A program made the translations under genes and the position numbers. A model generated the notes under the pieces. That model saw nothing but the letters and a program-made list of their open reading frames with translations, was not told the DNA's origin and did not search any database. From Epichloe hybrida (lineage: Eukaryota > Ascomycota > Sordariomycetes > Hypocreales > Clavicipitaceae), in contig JAFEKR010000022.1 of assembly GCA_019022495.1 (NCBI GenBank), positions 124,001 to 188,000 on the forward strand: a stretch of 64,000 nt of DNA. The letters are read 5' to 3'. Positions 61,812 through 64,000 of the stretch are shown piece after piece. Position 1 is the stretch's first letter. Every line of letters starts with the position of its first letter.

Positions 61812-62221
61812 CAGAGCTTTGCACTCGTGTAGTGTAGTATTTCTTGTAGTATTTCTATTTATTTTTATATCTAGCTTATAATTGAAGTTATTATCCTAAA
61901 AATCACGTGATCTTATAGAGGAAAATTCTTAGAAAAATACTATATATATAGGTGGGTCTAAAAGTGGGCCCTCGCTCCACAAATCACAAATACTACATTT
62001 GTAGTATTTTTTTAGTACTAAAATGTAGTAAAATGTAGTTTTTCCAATTTGTGGCCTAAGGACCCACTTTTAGACCCACTTTTGTATATAACTACACTGT
62101 AGTTTTAAAGTTATCTATTTAAAAATCAAAGTTTTATATCTCTATATATTTTCTAAGATTAGATATGAATTATTTGTTAGAAAAAAAAAAACTACAAGAT
62201 GTAGTGTAGTACAAAGCTCTG
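61812..62221. mobile_element. 410-bp hAT-type MITE
   Basis: Perfect 10-bp TIRs CAGAGCTTTG (61812-61821) and CAAAGCTCTG (62212-62221), flanked by the 8-bp duplication ttaggcac (61804-61811 and 62222-62229). Subterminal GTAGTGTAGTATTT-like repeats match the larger hAT copies. Inside, GGGTCTAAAAGTGGG (61954-61968) and its perfect complement (62063-62077) frame a hairpin of about 125 bp. No coding capacity. Moderate RIP. Confidence 0.93.
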
Positions 62222-62229
62222 TTAGGCAC

Positions 62230-62980
62230 TAGTGCTATCTTATTATTAGTAGGTTAGTTCTGCTCTGGCTTAGTAATAGGGCTAACTTACTAGATAGGTG
62301 CGGCTACTAATGTGTGTTTTAACTATTAGGTTTAGAACTATTAATACCACTAGGTAATAATTAATAATCACCCCTACTCTAGCTTAGTTCTATGTCTAAT
62401 TCGCTATTTTAGCTAAACTTATTTAGTAATTAAAATAAGCATTAGTAGTTAGTTAAGACCTAGGCTTCTATAGCTAATAGGGGTGGTAAGTTTATTCTAG
62501 CTTGATGGCGGGTCTGTTCTAGCTCTAATATCTTCCTTAATAGGCCCTAGAAGGCTTTTAGGACTAGGTTAAGAAGCTTTACGCTAGTAATTAGGTAAAG
62601 AAGAAGTAAAGCGCCTTAGTAGTAGGCCTAGACTAGGCTAGTTTCTCTAAGGAATAGTATACTAAGCTTATCTTTTAGCTTATATGCCTTAACGCGTATA
62701 TAGCGAAGACAAACTATCTCCTACTCTCTATTATTCCTATAAAAAATCATAACTAGGTAGCTATAGGTGTAATTCCTATCCTAGAGAAGGAATAAGGTAG
62801 TGGCTTAAATTTAGCTTAGAGTAAGGGTAGTAGCGGGCTAGTAGGACTTATAATACCTAGAGTTTATAGTTAAAATTAATCTAATAATAGTTCTAGACCT
62901 GAATGTTTTTTATTATGATTATAAATTATAAAATTAGTCCCTCCCCTAGCCTGCCTCTGTGCCTACACTATCTGTTTTAT
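62230..62980. other. Unidentified DNA, probably LINE 3' untranslated region in part
   Basis: No gene recognised. It lies downstream of the LINE relic on the minus strand. The plus-strand frame across the MITE site shows no known domain. Confidence 0.4.
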
Positions 62981-64000
62981 TCCTTATACTAGATTTATGA
63001 TTAGAAGGTTTTCTGTTTATTAATGGATTCGGCCTAGGTCTAGCGGTATTTTAAGCTATCTTATAGCTAGCTCCTATGCTAATAAGTAATATTAGAGTTA
63101 TCTTATGCTAAGGAACCATTTAGCTAAATATTTTGCTTTTTAAGGTTTGTTTAGGGCTAGCCTTACCTCTTATATATTAGCAGGCTATTGCTACTAAGGT
63201 TGCTTATGGTTATATTTACTATAATTAACTAGTATATAGTATTAGTTTTCTATAGCTTAACTATAGCTATATAGGGGCGAAACCACCTTAGGAACCTTTC
63301 TTTAGAATAGGAACTTATTTAGGTCTATCTTTCCTATGCATAGTTAGATAATTATTAAAGAGATATGCTTATCTATATTAGTGTGAAATTCCTAGATTTC
63401 CTTTAGGTTATAGGAGGGTAGGCAGTCTTTAGTTAGTTCTTTAATATGTTTACTCTAGGCTAGCCTCTCTTTATTATACTAGTCCTCCTATTATTTCTTC
63501 TATTCCTTATCTAGGTCTATATCTAGTTTATTATTAATAGGTAGGGGTCTTCTTCTATAGTATAGTACTATTATAACTAAGTTAGCTACAGCTTGGATTA
63601 TCCTTGCTATCCTACTATTAATAATTCTATCTTTAAACCTTTACTTTATCTTATTTAGGTAGAGGTTAAGGGGGGGATATAGGTCTTAACTTCTAGTTAT
63701 ATAATAGGTATGGCCTTAAATGCCCCTATAATAATCCGGAGGCAGGCTAATTAATTTATTATAAAGCTTTTTACTACTTCTCTTAGCTATCCCCCTTTTT
63801 TAGTAAGGGTATAATAAGCGCTTACTCTATAGGTAAGGATAGGTTAGACTACCTATGTATATAGGAGTCTAGTATCTCTAAAGCTATATCCCTAGGCTAA
63901 TGCTACTAGCTTAGAGAGTATAAGCTACTGCTAGGCTAACTTACCCTTAAGAATATTTCTATAGGCACTCTAGTTAAGTTTCTTATTAACCTATACTCCT
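62980..64000 (-). pseudogene. Tad1-like LINE, C-terminal part of the reverse transcriptase ORF
   Basis: On the minus strand from the window end come the RT thumb region (VVxPILTYxVSAYYTLTKKG, about 63850-63800), the conserved LExKTYIPPLNLYLNK block (about 63700-63640) and an Arg-rich spacer. Next is the terminal zinc motif preceded by RVxKIDLNKFLFxRKVPKVVSPL (about 63330-63275). The ligands (C-X-C-X8-H-X4-C expected) all read Tyr at 63271, 63265, 63238 and 63223. The ORF end is near 62980. The catalytic RT palm, endonuclease and ORF1 would lie right of the window. Non-LTR retrotransposons of this type are common RIP targets in filamentous ascomycetes. Confidence 0.78.
63221..63271 (-). other. 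LINE terminal zinc motif, all ligands Tyr
   Basis: Reads Y-S-Y-S-*-A-I-E-N-*-Y-Y-I-L-V-N-Y. Every ligand position has undergone TGY-to-TAY or CAY-to-TAY. Confidence 0.75.

Noticed and set aside
60794..62980. Plus-strand ORF running across the MITE site
   Set aside because: No recognisable domain, and RIP-driven loss of TGA makes open-looking frames unreliable.

Overview
The window looks like a gene-free, transposon-packed heterochromatic block from a filamentous ascomycete (Pezizomycotina). Almost all of it is extremely AT/TpA-rich. Wherever two copies of one element can be aligned, every difference I counted is a C/T or G/A transition. Recognisable coding frames are broken mostly by TAG/TAA codons of the kind made from CAG, CAA and TGG. 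That is the signature of repeat-induced point mutation (RIP), a fungal defence. I see no intact host gene, tRNA, rRNA or CRISPR array, and no operon-like organisation, and every coding entry below is a pseudogene. The phylum assignment is an inference from RIP plus the element families.

Layout: 1-1500 is the integrase end of a minus-strand copia Pol (copia F). 2349-5829 is a tandem-repeat leader plus a lightly mutated plus-strand copia gag-PR-INT (copia E), joined tail-to-tail at about 5830 to a minus-strand copia (copia A, 5830-18125). Copia A is split by a complete minus-strand Ty3/gypsy chromovirus (gypsy 1, 8082-14681, TSD aaagt). From about 18860 a plus-strand gypsy polyprotein (gypsy G) runs to 24976 and resumes at 40614. 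Between lies a hAT-type non-autonomous DNA transposon (24977-40605, 8-bp TSD actaggaa) that itself holds two complete copia elements: copia C (minus, 25607-32367, TSD gtaaa) and copia B (plus, 33262-40069, TSD ctatt). So there are three nesting levels, each proven by target duplications.

41106-50870 holds unrecognised degenerate sequence interrupted by a complete plus-strand chromovirus (gypsy 2, 43370-49930, TSD gaagt). 50864-51160 is a breakpoint patch with a short TTAGGG run and little RIP. It is followed by a 5'-truncated gypsy 3 (51161-53888), the 5' half of another minus-strand copia (copia D, 53889-56725), LTR-like and unidentified DNA, a chromodomain gypsy integrase fragment (gypsy D, minus, to 59904), a second hAT copy (59905 to about 60793), a 410-bp hAT MITE (61812-62221), and the 3' end of a Tad1-like LINE (minus, about 62980 to the window end).

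How it fits together: chromovirus integrases carry C-terminal chromodomains that, in known families, steer insertion into heterochromatin, and RIP both disables the copies and seeds that heterochromatin. Nested insertion followed by decay explains nearly everything. I found no convincing undescribed biological system. The most distinctive item is the hAT family with palindromic TAGTG-repeat ends and 100-bp internal repeats. Caution: RIP depletes TpG, so the absence of TGA stops in a frame is weak evidence of coding here.
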